A DNA stretch of 64,000 bases from Sympetrum striolatum (lineage: Eukaryota > Arthropoda > Insecta > Odonata > Libellulidae), in contig OX388345.1 in NCBI GenBank assembly GCA_947579665.1, positions 72,717,454-72,781,453 on the forward strand. Reading direction: 5' to 3'. Positions within the stretch are counted from its first letter, which is position 1. Every line of letters begins with the position of its first letter. Positions 38,456-50,240 of this stretch are shown here, piece after piece. The translations under genes and the position numbers were made by a program. Under the pieces are notes generated by a model. It had not been told where the DNA came from. It did no database searches and was given only the letters and a program-made list of their open reading frames with translations.

Positions 38456-39541
38456 GGGTTGTTGCACTGGGTCATACTAGGTCAACTCAAAGCATTTAGC
38501 CTAAGAAAGAAAATAAGGGGGGAAAGTACTTTACTCTTCCTGTTCCATACTGGCCTCATTCCCTCCAAATACTATCCATAGATAATAGTAAAGGAGGTTC
38601 TATCTAGACTGAAATTATGGCAGATTGACTGTTAGAGGATGTAGCATTTCGACTGTGAGAAACGAACCGTAAAGCAAAAAATTTACTTTTTTCAACGAAA
38701 AAATGATTTAAATGTAACAAAATTCTAAGCGATGGTATAGCTCCAATAAAATCCGCTCTCCTAACTCAGATCTCCGCCATAAAATAACTTGTCAAATTCG
38801 ATTCATAAAAAAGCCACGAGGATGCCTTTAAAGAGCGCTGCCATGCGTTGCATCAGAAACACCTGCTGCTCTTTCAGAATAGCCATTTCGTTAGGAAGGG
38901 TGGTAAAAAATTGGGTGGATGTTTGGTAAACCGTAAATTCAGCAATCACGGCAAATCCATGGGATTATTTAACCATGAGGATTCTTTTATGACATTGTTC
39001 CGAAAGTCTTTCGTGTCTATCATCAAAATGAAACAGGATTCCTGTAGACAGATAATGACGTATTTTAAGTGAGAAAAATATAAAAAGATATCTAGGAAAA
39101 TTTTAGCTATCCGTTATATTAAAGAAGTCCGTTTTAATATTTATCACGACTTTCAAAAAGAATGGCTTGATTACGATATATATCCAAGATCGTTATCTAT
39201 TACTGAGGGAAAAAACTAGTTTCCTCTACAGTAAACCATTTTTCAATTTTAACGCCAGCATTGATTTAATTTATAAAAATTCTTTTCTCGGGTAAATAGT
39301 TACAATTAGTAGAACTTTAGCGATTTCCTATTCAGAACTAGTATGTATGAAGATTTCTGTACATTTTTGCATTTACAATGTTTCTGTATTTATATTTTGC
39401 ATTGCATGCTTCTGCATTTATAATGTCGTGACATTATTTTAATTGACGATATTAGCAACAAAGGATTAAAGGTTAGAAAAAGAATGAAGATTTTTATATA
39501 TTTCTCCTCAAAAACGGTAAGACTAAATTTTCAGGAAAGGT

Positions 39542-39612
39542 ATCCTATTGGATGCAGCAGCTGCCTGGTAAAGTGAAGTTTCGGGTTCGAGCCCCGATTT
39601 AAAAAAAAAAAC
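39542..39612 (+). mobile_element. tRNA-like retroelement remnant with A tract
   Basis: A B box (GGGTTCGAGCCCC, about 39579-39591) preceded by a short tRNA-like stretch is followed almost at once by a run of 12 A residues. The arrangement suggests a short tRNA-derived retrotransposed copy. The A box is not clear. Confidence 0.45.
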
Positions 39613-41679
39613 ATTTTTTTCGGCCGCTTCTTCTAAGCGTACTTGATAACCTTACACGCTTATCCTTGTAAAAATTTCTTCAAAGTTTTCCAAACAATCC
39701 ATCATACTTTAGTAACTCTAAACAAAATGCATTGTTGAAGTAAAATTTTTCAATGCAGCACTTAATTAAAGAGACATTAAATTGTTTAGCGAAGCAATCC
39801 TAATTATTATAAGCCGCCATTTAACAAGCAAGTTCCAAGAGTTCATCGTAATCCTTTATCTTCCCAAGTATTAGTTTTAATAATGGATTAAGTTACGTAA
39901 TAATAATTTCAGTGATTGTAGTATTACCCAAATAAATATACATAGAATCAATTGGAATAGAAAATTACACTTATGCTCAGATACAAAAAAAATTTATCCT
40001 TGCTCCGTAGCAGTAAGATGATCATTTAAAAAAAATATAAATCAGTAGATGAGCTTACTCGCCGTGGTGCTATCACAACTTGGATGTGTGAATGGTTACC
40101 AGCCTCCGTGCTAAAGGCGAAAATAAATATAATACAAAAAATACCTTAATTTCAGGGTAAGACTGAGATTACTATCCTCTTCTTTAGTGTACGTAAGCTG
40201 AAAACTGCAAAATGTAATAATGCCGTCTTTGTAAGCATAAGGGTGAACTTCAACCGCCTCCCAAAGGATATTCGTGAGTGTTCACAGGAAATACACGATT
40301 ATACTCATGCGATAATGCTATAGACGGAGATTCCCCGCGTCCCTGCGTCGGCAGGGACAATAAAAACACACCCCCGACGTCCTGGACTCACGAGATGATT
40401 ATGAGGAACGATTAAATATGTCATAAAGGGGATTTAGAGGGAAGCCACGAAGAGCCCCAACCTTCCTTTGTGGCGTCAATAAAAGCAATAATTAAAACAT
40501 GAAAATCGTCGTAAAAGTTGGAGCCGCTAAAAAGTCTGTTCGACGCTCCATGGAAGGCGAGCGATTCGCTTAAAACGTGCTCGTTACGGACGCGTTCCCA
40601 TTTCAAGCTGCTATCGCACCGAATTTGGGAAATTGAAAGTAAAATAAACACGCGAATGGAATGAATCATATTGGATGGATTCGGAAACGAAATTTGGCGA
40701 CCGGCCGAAAATCGGAATTTAAAACAACTTTCAAGGGCATATCTCTAATTTCCTTATTTAATTGCTCCGGGAATTTAGTTAATGAAAATAAATCCTCAGC
40801 ATTTAGGTGGTCTCAACGCCACGAAATAACTGTAATTCCTGGTAGATAACGCTCGCTCCATCGATACATATTATACTAACACGAAGAGATCAATAGAGTT
40901 GCTCCTCCAATTTGAGCAATATATTTGTATTTGAACCGATGAAAAAACATATTTCTATTATACCAAATATAAATAATTTCTGCAAAATGTCACAAGAATT
41001 AATTAGTTAACTAATTAAAATAACATCTTTGTTTAAAGTAAACGAGATGAAAAGGTACAAGAGTGATTGTTTAAAGGGGCTTCTTCTAGCTGCAATAATT
41101 AAAAGAACTACATTTTTCATAAAAGTATAGACAACCCCTTCATAGATACCCGAGCTATACGAATATTATATATATAATACTTTTAGAGAAGCTCTCCATC
41201 ATTGACGCTTATTTGGTTGAAATAAGGCAATTCGATCGGATATCGGGTGTGAGAATGCAAATTTTGGCCTAAGTCCATCAGTGAGTACAAAGGAACATAA
41301 ATAATGAAATATAATCACTATAAGATAAGAGAAAACTCGCAAGAAGCATGTTAATCCAAAATATTAATCTAGCCCGAGTATATACTGCAGGGTCGTCCAT
41401 ACTCCGATTAGCAATTGCTCAATGTTATAGCAGCGAAACTAAACCACGATTAGACGAAAAAATTTCACTTGTGAACGTTCATTTTCATATCCTAAACCAT
41501 AAAAATATTTGGTTCAATTCGGCAAAGAAACTCTCATGGTCTCTTGTAAAATAATGAAAATCAGTCCATGACATAACAAGGAAATTGGACGTACGAGGAG
41601 GAATGGAAACACTGTCGAAACCCATGGGATACCTCTTGTTAAGTCAGCTTATCAATTCGATTATTTTCCGAAGGTTGAA
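39613..41679. other. No gene recognised
   Basis: A CpG-containing GC-richer patch lies at about 40310-40850 in otherwise AT-rich DNA. Short open frames on both strands show no known motif. Confidence 0.55.
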
Positions 41680-41775
41680 CGGCGATGAAAAAACCTGATG
41701 AGACCTGGACCAGGATCTACCATTTTCCGGTCGGATGCTCTAAACCAATTGAGCCATCCCGCTGACTCGCCTCTG
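41680..41775 (-). mobile_element. tRNA-like SINE head, family B, copy 2
   Basis: The minus strand reads GGGATGGCTCAATTGGTTTA then GAGCATCCGACCGGAAAA and a decayed B box (AGATCCTGGTCCAGG). It shares the CAATTGGT-AGAGC head and the CGGAAA-GG-AGATCC-GG middle with the copy at 19.1 kb. The B box is mutated, so it is probably inactive. Confidence 0.6.
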
Positions 41776-42394
41776 AGATGCTTATCCTGGACAGACTTTT
41801 TCGCCTTCGTCTTTTCTTGGGTGATGACAAATACGGGCAAAGTATACATCCTTCCATTTCTTTTCTCGTTCACTAGTTCCCAGAAGGGCATTTTAGATAT
41901 TTTAGAGATGAATTTTCTTTCATGCAAAAGAGAAAGTGTAGCGAAATATATTGCTTGTCTAATATGAAATTACCGCGATAAATTTTAAACTGCGGATTGA
42001 GTAAATGTAGAATCTCGATCGTGAAAGGCACCTATCACAAAATACGATGCATCAAAGACAGATAATAAAGTAGACTTAATTTATTTAGTTTTCCAAGCGT
42101 AATGATACTGCGCTTTGGAATCCTTAACTTAAAAATAATTAATATTTATTAAATTAAATTTTAACTACAGTTTTCTTCATTTAACTTTATAAGGCGACCG
42201 ATATTTCAGTGAAGGTAATCGAAAGTAAAATATAATATTTTAGGGGGTATTAGTGCGATAGATATATGAATAATAAAAATAAAAAAAGTAATTAGGACGT
42301 TTTATCTGAGGTATTGTTTCCACAGAATGAAATTTTATAATGTACGGTTAAGAAAATAATGATATTTAAATTGTATTATTTTAATTAGTAAAGA

Positions 42395-42706
42395 TTGGAG
42401 GCCTTCGATATTTGGGTGTGTTGTAGAATGAAAAACTTAAATTAGGTTGAAAACAAACACGGAGGTGCTAAAGATGGATTAGGAAGAGTTTCAATTAAAG
42501 TAAATAAACGTCGACAGGAGAAATGAGTGGGTCAAATGTTGAGAGTAGTGAAATGGCTAGTGAGATTAATTAAGGGTAGAAAGCAAGGAAAAATACAGAG
42601 GCAAAGGATGTTTGATTACATTAAGCGCAGAGTGAGTTACCAAGAAATTAAAGATATAGCATTGAATATGGAATCGTACGTACCAAGATGAATCTACCGA
42701 ATGGTA
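42395..42706 (+). pseudogene. LINE 3' fragment of the same family as 57.2 kb
   Basis: The + strand encodes a broken version of the same terminal region: an LEAFDIWV-like block near 42398, ENKHGGA, then KWVGQMLRVV and a GRKQGKIQRQRMFDYIKRR-like stretch, followed by SYQEIKDIALNME. These align with the 57.7-58.0 kb copy. Several stops are present. The 77-bp MITE lies immediately downstream. Confidence 0.75.
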
Positions 42707-42719
42707 ATACATTCATGTA

Positions 42720-42796
42720 CACTCCTGGCCAAAATTAACGCAGCACCTCCCTAGCGATCCTTACGGCCGGTGCTGCGTTAATTTTGGCCAGGAGTG
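42720..42796 (+). mobile_element. 77-bp hairpin MITE (Tc1/mariner-like), copy 2
   Basis: This is the second copy of the element at 12057, here with perfect 27-bp inverted ends and a 23-bp centre (CTCCCTAGCGATCCTTACGG then CCG), flanked by TA at 42718-42719 and 42797-42798. It sits about 10 bp beyond the end of a decayed LINE tail. Near-identity of two copies 30 kb apart suggests recent transposition. Confidence 0.87.
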
Positions 42797-42798
42797 TA

Positions 42799-45700
42799 CG
42801 TACTCTATTTTGTGACAGTGAATATGCTTGCGTATTTGTATCCTGTTATTTCGTATAGGTACTAAAATATACTTTTATTTCTGGAGCGATAATATCGCCA
42901 CGTGGTACTGGTCTACCGACAATTTTTCATAACATAAATAAAAATGAAGCGGCATTGGATCCTATGCGATAAGTACAGAAGACAACCATCCTTAATTGGT
43001 ATCTGAAACAAGGTAACCTATACTTAATGGTAGGAAAATGATTATTAAAAAAGACGAGACTGAAGTAAAGTGGGTGGGAAGCCGCCGAAAAGTCTGTTGA
43101 CTTTGGGAGCGCGTAACAAACGATGAAAGCATTTCCTGTGATCGTAAAACGGTCGAGTAAACCAAATACGCCTTTCATTTATGACGATGCCGACCTTCGT
43201 GATCTGCACAGCCGTGTTATTTATGCAGGAATTTATTGTACCGAATGCAGCTCTACTCCGAGGTTCCCTAGCATTTCCGGCTACAACTCCATAAACATTT
43301 GGTTGCAAGAGGCAATATTTCCGAGAAGAGAGACCATAAGAGATACTTATACTGCACTACACCTTCATCGTTGCAACACCGAAGAGTTTCCTTTTAAACG
43401 CTTTGGAAAAGACAATTTAGGATGTAAAGTACGATTTGATCGAGACGTCTTTATTTCTCGATATAGGGTCGTAAACTGGAATGCGTTATCCCAAGTTTAC
43501 TCACGCATTCTCCCTCTCGCTAGAGCAAGTAGGACATATGTAAACAGTAAATAGCATAAGTTCTCTTCAAAATAACTATAAATGAGTCAGAGGGGACAAA
43601 ACACTTGGGCTACGATTACCACAGACAGTAAGAATTGTCCGTAATGAAACTTTCTTAATGCAAGTTTCTAAAATTGTTTAATACGGTATCTTTATGATAA
43701 TGGTTATTTTGACATGTGAATAAATAAATTAGTAAATGTAATCAGAAAATAATGAGAAAGATATTAAAAATATTGGGTGACTAACACCGTAATTTTTACT
43801 AAAGATCCTCCTTGAATAAAAATGGAAGGTTTTGTAACTACAAATTCACGGCTTTTGATCTTGCATGAATATATACCGTAAAAATGGATATCGAATAATT
43901 TCTAAATTCTACATCTGACAAGACAATTGACATAGTTGAGCTCATATGTGGTAGTGGAAGGCATCCAAATATCTTTTTACAATAATTGTTTAGTTTATTT
44001 TATTTGGTAAATACAGATTGAGCAGCTAGAAACTACCCAACTTCCTTGCCACTCCTGAGAGTAGGGACGTAACTAAAACGAGCAAGGACAGTCCTCCCTC
44101 TATTATTTCGGCCTCCACACGGCCAGTCCGTTTACATTGAATTAAAGACGCATTCAATGCTTGAAATTTTAAGATCTTCAAATTCTTAATTGCCCATCCT
44201 CTTCTTGTAAATACACCCATTTCCAAAGGGAATATGCGTGTGTTCGTTCATTCTATATATTACATCCCCTACCGAAATTGTCCAATAAATTTATATTTAT
44301 GGGAACTTTGGTAAATAAAATCAATTAATTAATTTAAACAAATGAATCAAATAAAATAAACAAATAAATAATATAAATAATTGATAAAATAAATGATAAT
44401 TAATAAAATAAAATATATACCCCGACCCACTTCGGTTTTTCAATGGCCCACCCTGAAAACTAAACTATGCTTGCGTTCCTCCAAGAGCAAAAACAACTTT
44501 TAACGCGCATGACTTTCACAAACCTAATATTTAATTCCATAACACCATACGGCTGCAATCGAGGTAAACGTCTGCGATTCCGATACGAAGTGGACTGGAA
44601 AGAAGACCTCCGACAAAAAACCGCATTTCCCGCGCCGATAATTACGAGGCGTCCCGATTCCCGAGAACAGAATGCGAATTTTCGAGGAAAAGAAATCGCC
44701 TTCGAACGGATATCAAAGCGGTACTCGTGTCGGTCACATCGGCGGACGGATACGCGCATCCTCGTGCCACGCTTCCTGTTGAGCAATGGGCCCCCTTAAG
44801 AAATTCGCCGCAATCGGAATGCCATCGCGATGAGAAAAGAATTGAGTTGAGGACTTAAAGAGAAAGAGGCCTCCTCCTCCCAAGACGATGTGACAATCAA
44901 TGAAATGGTAATGAACGACAGCTGGGAGTTGGAATGTCCCAGCGACTTCCGACATCCACTAAATCGTTTACGTGTTATCAAACACTGGAATCCGGGGAAA
45001 TACGAATATCTATGACGTGAATATTAAGTATTAAAGAGTAATTAGTGATTGCATTGGTAAAACTAGAGTAGATGAGAATGACTACCTACTTTTCGGAATC
45101 AACTTGAGAAGTAAAGATCTACAAAAACATTACGGCACCTCCACCTCAGAGTTACAAATGAATATATATAAAAGAACCTTGTCAATGCGTTTTTTTATTT
45201 AATTTATTCTTTATCTGTTTAGAATTATTTACTGTGTCGATTAATGATATGACTACAATGAAAAGATCAACTTCGTTTTTTACAATTAATTTTACAGCCA
45301 CAAAAATCCTTCATCATTAATGTTTCTATCTTCTAAGATATATATTTAATATAAGTAATTAAGTAATCTAACCACACTTATATAACCAATAGCCTAACGA
45401 TAAGTTGTATATAAATATAAAACTACATAATTTTTATATTCATACATTAACCTTATTATAGCGTATATAAATGTTAGAAGTGATTTTTCATAAAATAATG
45501 ATTAATTTCACTTAAGATTATATAAATACGATATTAATGCAAAACAGTAAATTTAAAAATAAAAACCCACGTCAATATTTGTTCTATTTGTTTTTTCTAC
45601 AGGAAATCTAGAACGGAACAATCTATCGGGGCAAATAGAACATGATGCACCTGGGAAATATATTCTCGATTAATTAAATCGATAACATTTTAAAATGGAA

Positions 45701-48572
45701 TATTAATCAGAGGTAATATGCACACATTGAAATAATTACGTGATATACGTTAAGATTAATGACACATGAAAAGAACCAGAACGACCTATTTAGTCTCGAC
45801 ATACCCCTTGCTTATAATAATTCATCGGATGACTCTACACGATAATCTTCTCGCACCATTAATCAAGGGTTTCGCTGCACTGATTCTCCTAATTAGTTCG
45901 GAGTGGATGAGGCGCTATTTCATTTCGTATGCATCAAAAAGCTTAAAGACTCACGTACTTGGGTAAACTAACTAGATTCCGGAACCGCGAGCACTTGCGT
46001 CATTGGTATTTGTGTATACCGACTCACTCAAAACTGGTTCCTTACGCGAGCATTTTTTTATAACCATTTCCTACCATACCGGTATAACTTCATAAATTTA
46101 AATCCTCACAGTAAAGATGACGCAAAAATAAACAGGTGAATTGAATACTGGAATGTAGAAGAAATGATTACACACGACTACCTCCTACATTATTATATAA
46201 ATCACAGTCTAAGAAAACTGATTGAGATTTAGGAAGCGATTCAGAGCTTAAGGTAAAAAAGATACTTCCACCCATGGTTTCCATTAATGGCGTACATTAC
46301 GAACATTTTTTTCTTTAAAGACGTTTTCGAAATACGCTGCGCAGATGGAAGATGAAGCTTTTGGAGTGCTGAAGTTATTAAAACCTTTTAATAGCGAAGG
46401 ATAAAAAAATTACGCCATGCAACATGGGCGGCGTACTGAAAAATGAATTTTTCCGCGTTGCCGCGTTTAATTGTCTCACCTTAAGAAAGGAACGAGAAAA
46501 TCACTGGTCTAAGAAAGGTTGATTTTCCAACTCAAATTAAATGCGTGAAACCTGCACCTTTTAGCACACTATCTTCATGAGTAAGTAGTTTTTCCTAAAT
46601 AACGACCGTACAGGCTTATTCTGTATATTTCTATACTCAATAAATGCCTGTATCTATATAGATGGACGGAAACACAAATTGCATCAAGAATTAATCCCAC
46701 CACATTCTCTCCGTAAGTTGGGAAATTAAAATTACTGGATGATATACAAAGTACAATAAATTTGAGAAAATGTAGCATGACGAAAGATACAATCAAAATA
46801 TATAATAAAATCAAATGTTTTTCTTGAACAAATTCCTCCCATTATAATGTGTTTTATTAGTAAACATGTTTTTAGTATTTTACGAACTTTTTCATAAATA
46901 ATTCCTTTCATGCTTTACATATGCACATTAAAAGTATTAATAAAGCACATATTGGTAAAAATAATACGATTATTACTAACAAAACGTTTATAGTATGGAC
47001 GAATGTCAACAAAAAACATTTCATAGGTATATACTGTAAAATATCATTTCAGAAATGTGATATATAATTGTAATAAAATGTAATGTGTATGGTAATCCTA
47101 ATAATAATATTATGTTATTTTAATGATGATGTATTTATGATTGTATTATAAAGCTATCTATAGTGATTGAAAAAAATCAAATCAAAAACAAGGTTGCTAT
47201 CCATCCATCATACTATCCATCTAATTATAATTGTAACTACTCATGATTAATGACTTGCCCTGTTCAGTTTGTATACGTCGTTGCGTAAATAAATTTATTA
47301 TTAGAAACAAACCATCAAGTATGGAGATGTGTATTTAAAACACGCTTGATACGAAATAGCTACCTGTGAAACGCTCCAAACAAACAGACGATGAGCGGAA
47401 ATAAAGTTTGATTATTTCAAATGAAGAGCTAAAAGCGGAGTGATTGTGACAAGGCAAAATGTGCTGCCGGAAAATCTGTCCGCAGAAATTCCATCACAAG
47501 AATATTTTATCACCATCAAATGGCGTGCACTTCTGCTTAAGCGAATCCCAGTTAATCTAACACGCAGATTATTCCTCGTCTAGTTCACATTAATTTTAAA
47601 TGAGATAGCTGAGATACGAAATGAAACGCTCGAGTTATTCAACGGGTACAAAGCGCAGCAAATCGGTTAACTAAGCCGAGAACATTTAAAACCTGATTTC
47701 ATTTTCGTTTCGAGTGCAACGGAATTCAATGCAGCGTTTCATTTCTGTAATAGGTTTAATTATGAGGTGGGATTTTGAACGTACGAAAGAAAGCCAATCT
47801 AATTACAAACCGGTGCTGAGGAAGCACTGCATGAGATTCTTGTTCGTGCGAAGTCGCAGGATACGTCTTTAAAGAGGAATTACGAGGCTCCTTGTTTGCA
47901 AAAGACGGCATAGATGAGATTTTACCCTTCATCGTACATTCTTACTTAGCAATTATAACGTTCGCGAGAGTTTTAACTTCATCGTAACGTATTACCTTAT
48001 TAGCTCCCGTGTCATAACTTACGAGCGTTTAGAAAACATATTCCGGAGATTAAGGTGCAAAATACGCCAAATTCAGTTACTGCTAAATAAGCGTTAGGAA
48101 AAAATATTTCAAGAGAGAATGAACAAAAGTGACAGCTCCATTAAATTGCTTTTGTCACGAATTCAATTTTCGATTTAAAGGTCAAAATATTCAACAATTA
48201 ATCAATTTTTTTTAAAGTTGGTTACATGTGCCGCTAGAAATGACGTTTCAAAATCGTAGGTTCCCCCTTCTGTCATCAACGATTCAGATCGTAGAACGAA
48301 TTCAGAAACGAGTGCAAAAGGAACTTAGGAAATCGTTTTAGTAATTCGCAAGTGCATCAGTCTCTAAATCTATTTCATTAAAAAAGATCAAGTACCCCCC
48401 AATTAACTATATCCCCCTTTACGAAATCTAGGATTTACGATTTCATTTTTTGGTAAATAGAAAACTGCCCATCTATCTAAACACAATACACGCTCACGAA
48501 TAAAAGAATCGTTACCATATGATGGAATCATCCTATTTTACTGTACCATAATGGATTATTGTCCATCGAACC
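42799..48572. other. No gene recognised; GC-richer patches
   Basis: Patches at about 43070-43560, 44430-44980 and 47350-48060 alternate with AT-rich DNA. A + strand frame of 143 codons (43123-43554) crosses the first but has no recognisable domain. Low-complexity AATAAA-type DNA lies at 44330-44420. A possible LINE 3' tail (TTGCGTAAATAAATTTATTA) is near 47283. Confidence 0.5.
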
Positions 48573-48632
48573 GTTCTTTCCGATCGATGTAGAGTTAGCG
48601 CAGTTCTTTCCGATCAATGTGGAGTCCCTCAA
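48573..48632. repeat. Short 30-bp tandem duplication
   Basis: GTTCTTTCCGATCGATGTAG at 48573 recurs as GTTCTTTCCGATCAATGTGG at 48603. Nothing indicates a function. Confidence 0.75.
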
Positions 48633-50100
48633 CAATGATGAAGTAGCTTTTAAGCACATATATTTCATTGAAATAGAATAAAATTGTATAAATCTATACA
48701 TCCGACTAACAGAATACAGTTTTCAAGAAAGGACTGTTTAAGTATTGATACAAAAATTTATCCTGAAATACTTTAAAGATAAAATTTTAAGATTAGAGTC
48801 TAAATTCATTCATTGCAAAGTTGTAAGATGAAAATTATCCGATCTACCACTTTCGAGCAGTATACAGAACCGAATTACCCCAAAAGATAATTAAATTTAA
48901 ATGTCATTAAAATACACTAGGTATTGCTGGGTGCCACACACATTATTAATAAGAATTTGAAAACGACACCAAACAACAAAACCCCAATCATCGAGCCACT
49001 TCAAAAATTACAATAATAGTATTCGCATCACTGATTCGCATCGGCGAAAATTTTGGTGAATAAACGGGAATCTAATAAAGAATATCATCTCCGTTACATC
49101 CAACATATTGACCATTCCCACAAAAAGTAGGTAAATAATTTGAACCTCCCATTGAAATCCACGTGGGAACTGAACTGGAAGGCCACTATTTAAACTTATG
49201 GGACGCGGTAGAGTTCTCAGTATTGGAGATGCAATTCTCATCGGCCCCCTGAGAACGCGGAGGCACAGAAATTTTGGGGAAAAGATAAATAAGATCATCC
49301 AGATATTTTCAAATTTCCGCCGGATTTCGGACACCTTTTGTTTCCTCCGAAGACAAAAGAAGCTTTCCCGCCGCACGCCCAAAATGAACCGCTTTGTACG
49401 GGTCCTCGGTCCGTCGGCCAAGAAAAAAGGAGAAATTTTCCGAATCCACGGGATAGATTATCTCGTGAGATGAGAGAATACTCGTTGAAGATAACGTATT
49501 CCGCGAGTCTTACCTTAATATTGAATTCTGCGAGAACTCCTACCTTTAAGACTTCTTAGCGAATAATTGAGTTTGGTAAATTGAGTTTGTAAGCTATCGC
49601 CTTAGATGTTTGTGGACTTAATACGTAAATCGTGAGCTTTGAAACTTCTCTCGGCGTCGTGAATGGTAAATCGCTCTGAACAAAGGCACAGGAAAACTTT
49701 GATGAAGATTCTTTTAGAAGGCCTGGGAAAGAAATTTTAACATGTAGTGACTATCAAATGCCTATGAATGAAGGTTTTAGATCAGTAATTTTCCAACAAA
49801 ATTATTCGATAAAATACAGAAAGGTCAAAATATCCTTAGGGAATAGCCATACATTCATTAAATACATTTGGAAATACCGCGGCATTTGCATGAAGTCGCA
49901 ACAGACAATTTCACAGCCCTGATGACACATGCAGGATATGATCACTGAATTATACACCTACCACTCACAATTAAAGAAAGGTACCATTATTTTATTTCTA
50001 GATCATGAACGGTAAATGTTTAGAAACAACGCTGATCTTAGCTTACGCACTACATCATACGAGAGTCTAATCGGATGCAATAAATAAGGAAGAAATGAGA

Positions 50101-50240
50101 TGGAAAAGGTCTGACAGGACCGGGACAAGGATATCCGGGTTCGAGTCTGGGTTCTTCCTTGGGATTTTCTTAGGTGCACGTCTTAAAGTGCGGAATTACC
50201 TTTCATCCTTTATCTTGTGAAAAATAAATAAATAATACAA
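50101..50240 (+). mobile_element. SINE-like remnant with B box and A-rich tail
   Basis: A B-box-like GGGTTCGAGTCTGG at about 50139 follows a tRNA-like head, and a ~75-bp body ends in AAAATAAATAAATAAT. The layout of head, body and A-rich tail is that of a SINE, but no second copy of this body was recognised in the window. Confidence 0.45.

Noticed and set aside
43123..43554. 143-codon + strand open frame
   Set aside because: No recognisable domain, no visible codon bias, and the opposite strand is also open. It lies in a GC-richer patch where long chance frames are expected.
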